Below are positions 18,292 through 27,780 of a DNA stretch of 64,000 bases, in pieces; positions within the stretch are counted from its first letter, which is position 1, and each line of letters opens with the position of its first letter. The DNA is taken from contig CALOAX010000018.1 of assembly GCA_942491485.1 (NCBI GenBank), forward strand, positions 124,001 to 188,000, read 5' to 3'. This DNA comes from Desulfoluna sp942491485 (GTDB taxonomy: Bacteria > Desulfobacterota > Desulfobacteria > Desulfobacterales > Desulfolunaceae). Under the pieces are notes generated by a model. The model was not told the DNA's origin and did not search any database. It was given only the letters and a program-made list of their open reading frames with translations. A program made the position numbers and the translations under genes.

Positions 18292-20316
18292 CTACTCCAC
18301 TTTGAACTCGCCTGCGAGGGAGTTCAGCATTTCGGAGATCTGGCTCATCTCTTTGGCGTTGGTGTTGGATTCGATGCCTGCGGCGGCGATGTGTTCAACG
18401 GAGCGGTTCACTTCCCCCACCTCAGTGGCAATTTTGGTGGTTGCCAGGGCCACCTGGGCGACATTTTCGTTCACCTCTGTGATGCCCATGGCGACCTGGC
18501 TGGTGTTGTCGGCAATTTCCCGGGTTCCGATGGACTGCTCTTCGACGGCCGTGGCCATGGTGGTGACCATGGCGTTGACGTCGCCGATGACCTTTGTGAT
18601 GCTTTCGATTCCTTCGATGCCGGAGTGTGCGGCGGACTGAACGGCCTCGATGCTGCCCTGGATTTCACGGGTGGCCTCGGCGGTCTGTCTGGCCAGCTCC
18701 TTGATCTCCCCTGCCACCACGGCAAACCCTTTGCCGGCTTCTCCTGCCCGTGCCGCCTCAATGGTGGCGTTCAGGGCCAGGAGGTTGGTCTGTTCGGAGA
18801 TGTCGGTGATGGTCTCCGTGACTGTGTTGATTGTCCGTGCGGTCTCTCCCAGGTGGGCCATGCTTTGGGCTGCTTCACGGGCGCTTTCCACGGCGGCTTC
18901 GGTGATGCCCCGTGCGCGCTCAGAGTTTTCAGCAATTTCGGTGGTGGTGGCATTCATCTCTTCGGAGGAGGAGGCAACGATGGAGACATTTGTGGCTGCC
19001 TGCTCCATGGCTGCTGCAACGGACTCCATTCGGGAGTTGAGCTCATCTGTGGCGGTTTTTACCGTTGCCGAGCTTTCAAGGGTGGCGTCGGTGCTTTTTG
19101 TGATGCTGTCTGACAGGTCGAGGATGGTGGTCCCCGAGGCCATGAGGGTGACCGAGTTGCCGGCAATGTCCTTGATCATTACCTGGAGGCGATCCATGAA
19201 GGTGTTGAACCAGTGGGCCAGTTCCCCCACTTCGTCGTTTGTTGTTTTCTTGAGCCTCATGGTGAGATCGCCTTCGCCCTCGGCGATGTCCTTGAGTCCG
19301 TTCACAGCGGCAACGATGGGTTTTATCATGCTTCCTGAGAACAGAACGATGGCGATGACAGCGGTAAGCAGAGCCAGGATGCCGATGAGGATACATGTCC
19401 GCGTCAGGCTTTTGGCCCCTTCAAGGACCCGATCCATGGGGATGTCCACGGCAACGGACCAGGGGGTGGTGGTGTGTCCGATGGTGAACGGCACGAAGAT
19501 TCGGTGGATCTCGGTGCCCAGGGCTTCCGAATGTTCTTCCATGGTATGGACCGTGCCCGATTTAATGGCATTTTTGGCTTTGATCCAGCCTTCTGATGAG
19601 CCGATATCCTGTGCGACCTTGGCCTTGTCAGAGTGGGCCACATACGTCCCGGTGTTGGCGATCATGCTGACGCTGCCGGTGCCAAAGGGTGTGATCTCAC
19701 GAACCATGGCGCTCAACTCGTCAAGAACCAGATCGACCCCGACAACACCGATGCATGTTCCATCGGCTATTATCGGAACGGAGGTGGTTGTCATGAGAAC
19801 CTTGATGGTGGGGTCGACATAGGGCGTCAAGATGGTCTCGTTCCGGGATTTTTTTGCCTCGGCATAGTACACATTGGTCGTGGATTCCAAGTAGTCTTTT
19901 TCCGAGGTGGTGGGGTCGGAGACAATCGTGCCACCATCTCTGTAGACCCACGGGCTGTATATGCCTTTATACATGGTGCCCGGATCCACCATGACCCACA
20001 GACCTGAAAACTCCTTGTTTTCCTCCAATACCTTTCTGACCATGGCATCCAGCATCTCCGGCTGGGGCACAATGGAGCTCTCTTTTATTCCCTCAAATGT
20101 GTGCGCCAGGATTCGTGACGCGTCCATGGCGGTCTCAAGCTTTGCTTTCAGGACCCCGCTGTACCTGTGTGCAATTTCGAGGGATTTCTCCATGGCCTCT
20201 TTTTCGGCCATTTGAGTGGCCTTGAACGTGACAATGGCAATGGTTACCACGTAGGTGAGAAGGACCACCGAGCAGATGGAGGCCAGCATTTTGGTTCGTA
20301 GTTTCCAGTTCTTCAC
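18292..20316 (-). CDS. Methyl-accepting chemotaxis protein (dCache_1-type)
   Basis: A 674-residue chemoreceptor with TM1 (about 8-30), a large double-Cache periplasmic domain (about 35-290) containing YYAEAKKSRNETILTPYVDP and GVVGVDLVLDELS, and TM2 (about 300-322). HAMP (DIAEGEGDLTMRL) and the signalling domain with EQTNLLALNATIEAARAGEAGKGF follow. The YxDxxT-like dCache pattern resembles amino-acid- or amine-sensing receptors, but the ligand is not proven. The frame extends to a TTG at 20400. The GTG at 20316, with GGGGA 9 nt upstream, is preferred because the extension is Pro/Lys/Gln-rich and absent from the paralogue at 56313. Confidence 0.88.
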   Translation of the reverse strand: MKNWKLRTKMLASICSVVLLTYVVTIAIVTFKATQMAEKEAMEKSLEIAHRYSGVLKAKLETAMDASRILAHTFEGIKESSIVPQPEMLDAMVRKVLEENKEFSGLWVMVDPGTMYKGIYSPWVYRDGGTIVSDPTTSEKDYLESTTNVYYAEAKKSRNETILTPYVDPTIKVLMTTTSVPIIADGTCIGVVGVDLVLDELSAMVREITPFGTGSVSMIANTGTYVAHSDKAKVAQDIGSSEGWIKAKNAIKSGTVHTMEEHSEALGTEIHRIFVPFTIGHTTTPWSVAVDIPMDRVLEGAKSLTRTCILIGILALLTAVIAIVLFSGSMIKPIVAAVNGLKDIAEGEGDLTMRLKKTTNDEVGELAHWFNTFMDRLQVMIKDIAGNSVTLMASGTTILDLSDSITKSTDATLESSATVKTATDELNSRMESVAAAMEQAATNVSIVASSSEEMNATTTEIAENSERARGITEAAVESAREAAQSMAHLGETARTINTVTETITDISEQTNLLALNATIEAARAGEAGKGFAVVAGEIKELARQTAEATREIQGSIEAVQSAAHSGIEGIESITKVIGDVNAMVTTMATAVEEQSIGTREIADNTSQVAMGITEVNENVAQVALATTKIATEVGEVNRSVEHIAAAGIESNTNAKEMSQISEMLNSLAGEFKVE

Positions 20317-20622
20317 AAGCTTGATTCCCCGCCTTTTTTGTTTATGCCCTTTTGGTGAGGGCTTTGGTTTTGATTGTTGGTGTTGTGGTGAGACAGCCAA
20401 GCAAGTGCGAATTCTGTACCAAAATTCGAGTGATGTGTTGATTGATGAAAAAAACTGTGTCTAATCGGACTCGTATGCCAATTTGGCGACGTCTGGTGGC
20501 ATGGATGGGCGTGGGATGTACGCAGGAATCCGTCGCGCAGATGAGATTGCCGTCTCAAGCATGAGACGGCAACGGGGTGTTTTTGGCTTGGTGCCGGGGG
20601 AAAGCGGATGCAGAGGTTGGCA
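20317..20622. other. Intergenic region, nothing recognised
   Basis: Spacer of about 300 bp between two minus-strand genes, with a short imperfect palindrome (GCCGTCTCAAGCATGAGACGGC) at about 20549-20570 that could terminate the NtrC-type gene. No other feature was found. Confidence 0.45.
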
Positions 20623-22014
20623 TCACAGTGTGATGTTGTGCTTTTTGATCAATCGGTAGACCTGGGCCCTTGACAGGTGTGTCAGGCGGCACATCTCCTG
20701 GATGTTGTTGTTGGCGAGGGTGGAAACCTCTTGAAGGTATCGCTTTTCGGAGGTTTCCATGTGCTTGGCATGACATGGGGTGTCAGCGGGAGCTGTGTCT
20801 CCTTCTATGGAGGGTGTTCCCTTCGAAGGGCTGCTTTGAACCGCTGCCTGGGCCAGTTCTGTTCGGATATGGACAGGCAGGTGAATCGGATGCAGGAGTG
20901 GTTCAGTTTTTGCCCGGATGACGGCCGCCTCCATAGCAGCGATGAGTTCCCGTGCATTCCCGGGCCATGGGTACCGGGTCAGGGCTTCCAGAAACTCCGG
21001 GTAAAAGCCTTTGTCCGCAAGCCCGAAACGATGGCAGCATGTTTCCACGGCACGCATGGCGATGATGTGGGTATCCCCTCGTCGGATTCTTAACGGGGGA
21101 AGGGCGATGGTGAGACTTCGAATCCGAAACAAGAGGTCTTCCCTGAAGGCTCCTTCGCGAACAAGGCCTTGGATGTCACGGTGGGTGGCGGCAATGAGAC
21201 GGAAGTCGACCTCTGCCTCGCGGTCACCCCCGACGGAGCGGATACGTTTCTCCTGCAGGACACGAAGAAAGCGTTTCTGGTTCGATGGGGAGAGCTCTCC
21301 CAATTCATCCAGGAAGATCGTCCCACCGTCAGCTTCACGAATCAGCCCTTCCTGTGATCGTGTGGCACCGGTGAAGGCCCCCTTTTCGTGGCCGAACAGC
21401 ACACTTTCCACCAGGGACTCGGGCAGGGCAGCACAATCCACGACCACAAAGGGCCCTTTTGCCCTGGCGCTGTTCTCATGGATGGCCCTGGCAAAAAGTT
21501 CTTTGCCGGTGCCGCTCTCCCCGGTGATCAGTACATTGGCGTCACTTCCGGAGGCATCGGTGGCGGCTGCCAGGGCGTCGGAGAGTTCCGGGCTGTCCCC
21601 CGCGATCATTTCCCTTTTAAAACGCAGGGAAGGTGATGCCGTACCCCTTGCCTGCCGGATTTCCATGACGTGTTTGAGTGAAAGCCTGATGGCATCGATT
21701 GTTGCGGGCTTGACGATGTAGTCCCATGCCCCGCTCTGGATGGCCTGGGCCGCACCGTCTGCGGTGCCCTCACCTGTCAGGATGATGACAGAAGGGGACG
21801 ACGGGGCCTTTCTGAAGTGGGAAACGGCAGCTAAGCCGCTGCCGTCGGGCAGGTGCACATCCAGGAAAATGACGTCCCAGTGGGCTGAAAGAGCCGTCTT
21901 CATCCCTTTTTCTAAGGTGGAGACACACGTCGCCCCATACCCCATGGATACAATGATATCTTCCATGAACCCGCAGACGCCCGGGTCATCATCGATGATA
22001 AGTACCTGTTTCAT
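20623..22014 (-). CDS. NtrC-family sigma-54-dependent response regulator (orphan)
   Basis: A 463-residue regulator. It has a receiver (1-120, acidic pocket IIDDDPG, phospho-acceptor in FLDVHLPDGSG) and an AAA+ domain (about 140-380) with Walker A GESGTGKE, the sigma-54 contact loop GAFTGA and Walker B GGTIFLDELGE. A Fis-type helix-turn-helix (MCRLTHLSRAQVYRLIKKHNI) forms the C-terminus. It activates sigma-54 promoters after phosphorylation. No partner histidine kinase is adjacent, and the target is unknown. Confidence 0.92.
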   Translation of the reverse strand: MKQVLIIDDDPGVCGFMEDIIVSMGYGATCVSTLEKGMKTALSAHWDVIFLDVHLPDGSGLAAVSHFRKAPSSPSVIILTGEGTADGAAQAIQSGAWDYIVKPATIDAIRLSLKHVMEIRQARGTASPSLRFKREMIAGDSPELSDALAAATDASGSDANVLITGESGTGKELFARAIHENSARAKGPFVVVDCAALPESLVESVLFGHEKGAFTGATRSQEGLIREADGGTIFLDELGELSPSNQKRFLRVLQEKRIRSVGGDREAEVDFRLIAATHRDIQGLVREGAFREDLLFRIRSLTIALPPLRIRRGDTHIIAMRAVETCCHRFGLADKGFYPEFLEALTRYPWPGNARELIAAMEAAVIRAKTEPLLHPIHLPVHIRTELAQAAVQSSPSKGTPSIEGDTAPADTPCHAKHMETSEKRYLQEVSTLANNNIQEMCRLTHLSRAQVYRLIKKHNITL

Positions 22015-22300
22015 AACAACGTGCCCATGTACCTTTAAAGCTTAGGGAGCCTTTGGGCTCCACTGGATTTGATAAGCCGGCAACAGCCTGGAGGAGGCAC
22101 CCCTGCCATGGTTCTCAGGGGCAGGGACAAAACCATATGGGTTCTTTCTGAAGTGAACCATGGTTTTTGAGATTTTTTTATTCCAGCTTATGATTTGTGA
22201 GCTCTGCACTTACTATTTTTAAAAGGGAGGAGCAAGGCCCGATTTTATTAGGGGAGGAGGCCGGATGTCCTCCCGCAGCGCATGGATAGGGTCTATGAGC

Positions 22301-23002
22301 TCACCCTGATGGTTGTGTGGCCATTTGGGGGGCGAAGTCAAGCACCCCGAAACAGTGCGGCAGATGAAAATTCAATGCATCCACAGGCGACCAGGCTCCC
22401 CAGTGAGGATGAGAGGAGTCGTCGGCGCATTTGTAAAGATTCGCGCGCCAGCTTTGCCCACCGATGGGTCCCAGGGGGCCGACACAGGACTCAAGAAGGC
22501 CAAAGGGAATGAAAAAGCCCAGGTGCCAGAGTGTCTCCTCGCGGAGTTCAGGGGCCACAACCTTCGGCATGGAATGGAACACCTCCACTTGTTCTCCCTG
22601 AACCGGGGAGAGTCGGGTGAAGGCTTTAAAGCCTGTCTCTGTTCGTGTCGGGTCGGTGATGTATGATGCCAGCAGGGTCCCGCCGCAGTTGAATTCGAAA
22701 TTAAAGTAGCCGTTTTCGGCTTTCGGGCGGAGGAAAAGCTCCACACAGCTGTCTTTGTACACGTCGTCTTGAAAATGCGTTCGCGTGCATCGTACGTACT
22801 TGTCGAGAACCTCAAACAGCCCGCAGAGTCCCTCAGAAGTCCAGGCAAGCTTGACACGGGTGCGTGGGTGATGCGTGCTTCCCTCGGGGCGGAACTGGTC
22901 AATGGGTAGAGACGGTAGGTCTCCCCATGTCGCTCCGTCCCACGCAAGGGGGCAAGGCGGACGAAGGGCGATGTGTGCGATGGTAAACTTTTTGGGCGGC
23001 AT
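22301..23002 (-). CDS. CBM9-like (family 9 carbohydrate-binding-like) protein
   Basis: A 233-residue protein with the beta-sandwich pattern of carbohydrate-binding family 9-like proteins: RVKLAWTSEGLCGLFEVLDKYV, DDVYKDSCVELFLRP and GYFNFEFNCGGTLLASY, ending in HWGAWSP. There is no signal peptide, so it appears cytosolic, unlike xylanase-linked CBM9 modules. The ATG at 23002 is chosen because AAGGAG lies 5 nt upstream; the upstream extension to 23086 is Asn/Arg/Ser-rich and unsupported. Function unknown. Confidence 0.72.
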   Translation of the reverse strand: MPPKKFTIAHIALRPPCPLAWDGATWGDLPSLPIDQFRPEGSTHHPRTRVKLAWTSEGLCGLFEVLDKYVRCTRTHFQDDVYKDSCVELFLRPKAENGYFNFEFNCGGTLLASYITDPTRTETGFKAFTRLSPVQGEQVEVFHSMPKVVAPELREETLWHLGFFIPFGLLESCVGPLGPIGGQSWRANLYKCADDSSHPHWGAWSPVDALNFHLPHCFGVLDFAPQMATQPSG

Positions 23003-23489
23003 GGTTCTCCTTGGATCGTTTGTCGATGCGGTGTTGATGGCATTAACCCGGCGGTTAAACGCATGACTGTCGTGCGACGATTTCACATAAAGAAATCAGT
23101 CGTCCCCACATTGGTCAGTGTTGGGTATTTCGTTGCCGGGTTAATATCATAACGGGCACGGGATCTGACGAAAAGAGAAATGATGGCTTGAAACCATGGG
23201 CGTGCATGATGGGTTCATGTTCGTTTTGAGGTGTGTGAACGACGGTACGACCAAGTTCAGTCTGTGTGAAGGCCTTTTCTTAGCCATACCGCCGGAAGCA
23301 GTGGGTGTTGAAAAATGGAAGGGATTACGATGTGCTGTGGGAGGCTTAATGTCTCTCCTTGGGTAGTCATGGAAGGGGTACTGTGGTACTGTCTGATCCA
23401 TTTGAGATGAGTGGCTGATGAGGTTTCTATTAGATGGGGTGGGGATAAGAGACGGTGGGTTGGATGAATTGAGTGGGAGGGGGCAGGCA
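23003..23489. other. Divergent intergenic region
   Basis: About 490 bp between the CBM9-like gene and the DUF4124 gene, presumably with both promoters. The overlapping minus-strand frames here (up to 175 codons) are His/Pro/Ser-rich shadows with no recognisable domain. Confidence 0.4.
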
Positions 23490-24029
23490 ATGAGCGGTGG
23501 AATGATCAGATGTGCGGTGGTGGCGATTTTTCTCGGAGTGCTTCTGTCCGGGGTCTCTGTGGCCTCCATGTACAAGTGGACAGATGAAAATGGTGTGGTC
23601 CATTTCAGCAATGTGGCACCCACCGACAATGCCCAAGGGGTGAAAGAGGAAAAGGCGTACTCGGCTGAGCACACGTCAACGCCTCGTTACAAACGTAAGT
23701 CACCCACCTCACAGGAGGCAATACCGGATTTTTCGGTTCCCGGATTTGACCGGAAAGCAGAAAGCCCCCTTGAGATGTGTCAGGAGGCGGTGAATCAGGC
23801 CTATGACACCATGGAGACCTATCTCGCCACCGCTCGAAAAAATCTCAAAGGGGGCTATATCAGTCAGGCACAATACGATATTCTGAAGGTGAACTTTGGA
23901 AAGATCAAACGAGAGCTGAGCGTTTCGGGGTGCATGGCGAGCAGGGGCAAGGAGAGGAAGTTTTACGAATGTCTGGCCGACAGTTATGGTGATATTCTGA
24001 TGTGCCATGATAAATATGAAGACAGGTGA
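23490..24029 (+). CDS. DUF4124-domain exported protein
   Basis: A 179-residue protein with a signal peptide (MIRCAVVAIFLGVLLSGVSVAS) immediately followed by the DUF4124 signature MYKWTDENGVVHFSNVAP. This domain is common in exported proteobacterial proteins of unknown function. A variable linker leads to a C-terminal helical segment with four cysteines (EMCQEA, SGCMAS, YECLAD, LMCHDK). The ATG at 23490 follows a GGAGG; an ATG at 23502 at the base of the signal peptide is an alternative. Confidence 0.75.
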   Translation: MSGGMIRCAVVAIFLGVLLSGVSVASMYKWTDENGVVHFSNVAPTDNAQGVKEEKAYSAEHTSTPRYKRKSPTSQEAIPDFSVPGFDRKAESPLEMCQEAVNQAYDTMETYLATARKNLKGGYISQAQYDILKVNFGKIKRELSVSGCMASRGKERKFYECLADSYGDILMCHDKYEDR

Positions 24030-24164
24030 TGGTGGCGTAAGGGCACAGGCAATAACTAAATGCACACGCTTTATAAAAATGCCGTTGTGACTTAACTCGA
24101 GTGACCGTTTTTTGTAGGCCTCGATCGTTTCGTCTCTGTCTTCAGGTTTACACTAAAATCAAAA

Positions 24165-24246
24165 GCGAATGTGGTTTGCCTGAGGAACGAGGGGCGAAGC
24201 GCATTCGCAACCTGCTTTCAAGGTGGCACACCTTACCGCCGGAGGC
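24165..24246 (-). repeat. Structured intergenic repeat, closing orientation (copy C)
   Basis: Arms GCGAATG and CATTCGC surround CCTGAGGAACGAGGGGCG. A second hairpin (CAAGGTG-GCA-CACCTTA) follows, then the terminal CCGCCGGAGGC, 33 nt before the ankyrin gene start. Confidence 0.8.
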
Positions 24247-24279
24247 ATTGCTTTTTGGATTTCGAGATGAGGAAGCATC

Positions 24280-24636
24280 ATGAACAATAAAGAGATACTC
24301 CCCTATGACAGGATGATGACCGGGATTTTGCAGGGTGATGAAGAAAAAATACTTGGGGCCATCAAGGGCGGGGCAGACGTAAACCAGCCCTTTCACGGGC
24401 ATGCCCCCATCACGTTTTCTGTTCAGTCCGGGAAGGTGGGAATTTTTGACCTGCTTATCGAGCAGGGGGCTGAGTTGAGTCCTCTCTCAGCCCGGGCCAT
24501 CTGGGTGAATGCCAGACGAAAGGGGGCCACCGGTTTTATCGAACGGATCAAAGCACGCGGTGTTCGCATCGGGTTTGCGGCACGCCTGGCTTTTTGGCTT
24601 CTCAAGATCAAGGACCGCTTTTTTCGGGCCAGGTGA
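24280..24636 (+). CDS. Small ankyrin-repeat protein
   Basis: A 118-residue protein with about two ankyrin repeats (ILGAIKGGADVNQPFHGHAPITFSVQSGKVGIFDLLIEQGAELSPLS) and a basic C-terminus. It has no signal peptide. Ankyrin repeats mediate protein contacts; the partner is unknown. The start has GAGGA 8 nt upstream. Confidence 0.72.
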   Translation: MNNKEILPYDRMMTGILQGDEEKILGAIKGGADVNQPFHGHAPITFSVQSGKVGIFDLLIEQGAELSPLSARAIWVNARRKGATGFIERIKARGVRIGFAARLAFWLLKIKDRFFRAR

Positions 24637-25301
24637 AACATTCACCTTAATATATAGCAGGGGTGTCCGGTAAAGCTGAACAAAAGATACCTGCCGGTGA
24701 ACATATCTCCACAAGAAAGCATTGGGCTTGGCGCGGTACCGTCATTCTGGTGCTTTTTTTTGTTGGACACAAGCACGGGGCTGCTTTTTTTGTGTGAGAG
24801 GATGATTCAAGGAGGCGGAAGGGCTGTCAGGTCTCAATATGTGGCGTGGATGGTGTGTCGTGTAAGCCAACAAATCGGGATTTCAAGGAAATATGATGCC
24901 GGGTTGCCCTAAGGTTAATGTTGCCTGCCGGGTAACAGATGCCCGTAGGGGGAGGGTTTTCACAGGGCCAGGGGGAATTAAGCAATATACGGACCACGTT
25001 AAACATTGTTAGAAATATAAAATTAATCACTATAGCCCCTTGTCAATGTGATCTATGGTGTGTTAGAAAGCTTCTTAAATTGGAGTAGGACGACACAATG
25101 GCGTGTTGTTGAAGAAAGTCGATGAAGCTTGCTACCGGGGAAGAATGCCCTTGTTGCAAGTTTTTTTTTGGCCTGAAATTATCGGGTGATGTGAAAAAGA
25201 GAGGATAATTTTTGGTCGCAAATTTGAAATCCGCCCAGATGACTATGGGTGGAGCAGGTTGGCGATTCACCACTGAATTTAGTTGAATTAGGAGTTTTGT
25301 C
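24637..25301. other. Long eutH leader region
   Basis: About 665 bp before eutH. A weak intrinsic terminator (AAGCA-CGGGGC-TGCTT then T-run, about 24771-24794) may end upstream transcription. The EutV-type leader at 25090-25169 occupies the 3' part. The remainder shows no gene. Confidence 0.5.
25090..25169 (+). promoter_or_regulatory. ANTAR (EutV) antitermination leader of eutH
   Basis: P1 is ACGACAC-AATGGC-GTGTTGT (25090-25109), a 7-bp stem with a hexaloop carrying A1 and G4. P2 is AAGTC-GATGAA-GCTT (25116-25130) with one bulged T. The 3' arm of P2 is shared with a terminator (CTTGC 25128-25132 with GCAAG 25156-25160, inner GGG/CCC) ending in nine T (25161-25169). P2 and the terminator are mutually exclusive. 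This is the arrangement known for RNA bound by phosphorylated EutV-type ANTAR proteins. Confidence 0.85.
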
Positions 25302-26531
25302 ATGGGTTATATTGGTCAAGTCATCATTTACATCATTATGGCGTGCGCCGTTGTCGGTGCCCTTTCATACCTCAAGGACGACACGAGCCCCCTGGGTCAG
25401 GAGTTCCTTGAAGGCCTTCACAGCATCGGTCCTATCTTTATCCCCACCGCAGGTATCCTGGCGGCCAGCCCCTTTCTTTCTGCCTTTGTAACAAGCGTTT
25501 GTGGGCCCATGTTTAACGCCATTGGTGCAGACCCTGCCATTGCGGCAACCACCATTATTGCTGTTGATATGGGTGGTTATCAGCTTGCTGATGTTCTTGC
25601 TCAGTCTCGAGAAGGCTGGATCATGGCCATGGTTGTCGGCTACATGTCCGGCGCCACCATCGTTTTCTCCATTCCCGTGGGTCTGACCATGCTCGAGAAA
25701 AAAGATCACCAGTACATGGCACTGGGTGTTATGGCCGGTCTTCTCAGTATTCCCATCGGCGTGTTTGTCTCCTGCGCAATGATCTCTGTTTCCGATATGA
25801 TGGTTCGTGGCATGATTGCTGTTAACGGCGAATCTGCGCTTGCCCTCGGCCTTACTTTTAAAATGATCTTTGTCAACCTCCTGCCCCTGACCATCTTTTG
25901 TGTGAGCTTGGCTGTGGGACTCAAGTTGATCCCCAAGACCATGATCAAGGGCTTCCTGATTTTCGGGCGTTCCATGAACGTTGCTCTGACTCTTGTTCTT
26001 GTCTTCTCCATTGTTGAGTACTTCACCGGTTTCTTCACAAACGTCTTCGGCACCTGGGGTTTTGATCCCATCATTGCTGATGAGGCTGACCAGTTCCGTG
26101 CCCTTGAGGTTGCCGGTTACATCGGTATCATGCTCTGCGGTGCCTTCCCCATGGTTTACCTGATCAAGAAGTACGCTGCCGGTCCCATGGACAAAGTGGG
26201 TCACATGATTGGCCTTGAAAGCACCGGTGCTGCTGGTATTCTTGCCGCAGCCGCCAACATTCTCGCCATGTTCCGCCTCATCGCTGATATGCGTCCCAAG
26301 GACAAGGTGCTCTGTGTGGCCTTCTCTGTATGCGCCGCCTTTACCTTTGGCGATCACCTCTCCTTCACTGCAAACTTTCAGCCCAACATGATCCTTGCTG
26401 TCATGTCCGGCAAGCTTCTCGGTGGTGCGGCCGGTTTCGGTCTCGCTTACCTTCTTTCTGTTCCCGCAGCTCTGGTTCTTGAAAGAGAAGACAAAGAAAA
26501 CGCTGAAGAAGAAGTCAAGGCTGCCGCTTAG
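25302..26531 (+). CDS. eutH: Ethanolamine transporter EutH
   Basis: A 409-residue inner-membrane protein with about 10-11 hydrophobic helices, matching EutH in length (about 408). It starts MGYIGQVIIYIIMACAVVGA and contains FIPTAGILAASPFLSAFV and a conserved VDMGGYQLA segment. EutH facilitates ethanolamine uptake when the external concentration is low. TAGGAG lies 6 nt before the ATG. It is transcribed alone: an ANTAR-type leader precedes it and a strong terminator follows. Confidence 0.95.
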   Translation: MGYIGQVIIYIIMACAVVGALSYLKDDTSPLGQEFLEGLHSIGPIFIPTAGILAASPFLSAFVTSVCGPMFNAIGADPAIAATTIIAVDMGGYQLADVLAQSREGWIMAMVVGYMSGATIVFSIPVGLTMLEKKDHQYMALGVMAGLLSIPIGVFVSCAMISVSDMMVRGMIAVNGESALALGLTFKMIFVNLLPLTIFCVSLAVGLKLIPKTMIKGFLIFGRSMNVALTLVLVFSIVEYFTGFFTNVFGTWGFDPIIADEADQFRALEVAGYIGIMLCGAFPMVYLIKKYAAGPMDKVGHMIGLESTGAAGILAAAANILAMFRLIADMRPKDKVLCVAFSVCAAFTFGDHLSFTANFQPNMILAVMSGKLLGGAAGFGLAYLLSVPAALVLEREDKENAEEEVKAAA

Positions 26532-26546
26532 GGCGGAGATACGGCT

Positions 26547-26664
26547 CGTCACCCATGATTATCGTGGGTGACGGCTGAATCATCTTGTTTGCAACGGTTG
26601 ACCTGCTGCAAATAAAGAAACGGCTCCAATGGCCGCGCAAGAAATTGCGCGGCCATTTTTTTTT
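26547..26664 (+). terminator. Hairpin and intrinsic terminator after eutH
   Basis: CGTCACCCA/TGGGTGACG forms a first hairpin (26547-26573). ATGGCCGCGCAA-GAAA-TTGCGCGGCCAT (26629-26656) followed by nine T forms a near-ideal terminator with a GAAA tetraloop. This isolates eutH from the eutS operon. Confidence 0.92.
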
Positions 26665-27319
26665 GCCATGGGCCTCTCATGGCGGGGGAGGGCTTTCAGA
26701 TCGGCGTAGGGGTTGCTCTCTGTTGGCTGTATTGGGCGTGGAGTATATCATACGGCTTATCTTGGGGTTGTTCTGGTAGAAATAACAGAGACGGTTGGCT
26801 GCTTTGGTGTCTGTGCATGCCCTGTGTGTGTTTCTTTCGCCTATTGTTTGGTCAGGCAGCATTCGGCTGCGGTGGGCTTGGATTGTTGCTTTTTTAGTAT
26901 AATCAACGTGATGTGCAATCGTTGCCTCTATGGATAACGTTGTGCAGAGGCCTTTCTGTCGGCTTGGGGTGTGGTGTTGTCTGGGGCGGGTTGGTAAAAG
27001 TGTGTGATCTTGGCATATGAATTGCTTATGTGTAGATACGTTAACCCGTTGATGTCATGCCGGATGGTTCCCTTCGTCGTGAAGATCATGGGAATACCAA
27101 AAAAGACCCCTTAAATAGGTGGGTGTTTGGTAAAAAACCAAGGGGCACTTCCATGGGGGTGTGTGTCTTTTTGTCACTTTTAATGTGCTGATAATACTGC
27201 CTGTTGTGTTTTTGTGTGCCGTGGTGGTTTGCATTTGTGCTATGCAGGTTGCTGGCTGTGATGAAAAAAGGGTTGTTAATTTTTATGTGGTTATGGTACG
27301 CACTAAGCAACTTATTTTG
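26665..27319. other. Long non-coding region upstream of the eutS leader
   Basis: About 650 bp, T/G-rich, with no convincing gene. It presumably contains the eutSPVW promoter. No sigma-54 or cobalamin riboswitch consensus was recognised. Confidence 0.4.
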
Positions 27320-27399
27320 TTACACAACGGCGTGTAATGTCAGCGATGAAGCTTGTTTCGGGGTAGAAAGTTGTTGTCCCCCGGTGCAGGCTTTTTTTT
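27320..27399 (+). promoter_or_regulatory. ANTAR (EutV) antitermination leader of eutS
   Basis: P1 is TTACAC-AACGGC-GTGTAA (27320-27337), a perfect 6-bp stem with a hexaloop carrying A1 and G4. P2 is CAGC-GATGAA-GCTTG (27341-27355). The terminator stem runs AAGCTTG...CGGGG (27349-27364) against CCCCCGGTGCAGGCTT, then eight T (27392-27399). P2 overlaps the terminator 5' arm. The T-run ends only 18 nt before the eutS start codon. Confidence 0.9.
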
Positions 27400-27417
27400 G
27401 TTTTGGGGGTAGATCTT

Positions 27418-27777
27418 TTGATAGTTGATGCAAGTGAACAGAAACAGAGGGTTATTCAAGAGTATGTGCCGGGTAAACAGGTTACCCTGGCCCATGTGAT
27501 TGCCAGTCCCCACAAGAGCATCTACATGAAGCTCGGCTTGGATGACGAGACGGGTGACTCCATCGGCATTCTGACCATCACGCCGAGTGAGGGTGTCATT
27601 ATTGCCGCTGACATTGCCACCAAGGCTGCAGGGGTCGAAATCGGTTTTCTGGACCGGTTCGGTGGCTCCCTGGTTCTGGTGGGGGATGTCGCCAGTGTGG
27701 AGTCTGCCCTTAAGGGCGTCCTTGACTATTTTGACGAGGTGTTGTCTTACGCCTCAGTCGCAATGACACGGTCCTGA
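27418..27777 (+). CDS. eutS: BMC shell protein EutS (circularly permuted BMC-H)
   Basis: A 119-residue single BMC domain. The EutS signature RVIQEYVPGKQVTLAHVIASPHKSIYMKLGL is followed by GILTITPSEGVIIAADIATKAAGVEIGFLDRFGGSLVLVGDV. EutS forms bent hexamers and can nucleate shell edges. No ATG precedes the conserved start, so a TTG at 27418 with GGGGG 8 nt upstream is taken; a TTG at 27403 is possible. The start sits just after the leader terminator, so ribosome loading depends on antitermination. It is followed 3 nt later by eutP. Confidence 0.92.
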   Translation: MIVDASEQKQRVIQEYVPGKQVTLAHVIASPHKSIYMKLGLDDETGDSIGILTITPSEGVIIAADIATKAAGVEIGFLDRFGGSLVLVGDVASVESALKGVLDYFDEVLSYASVAMTRS

Positions 27778-27780
27778 TCC

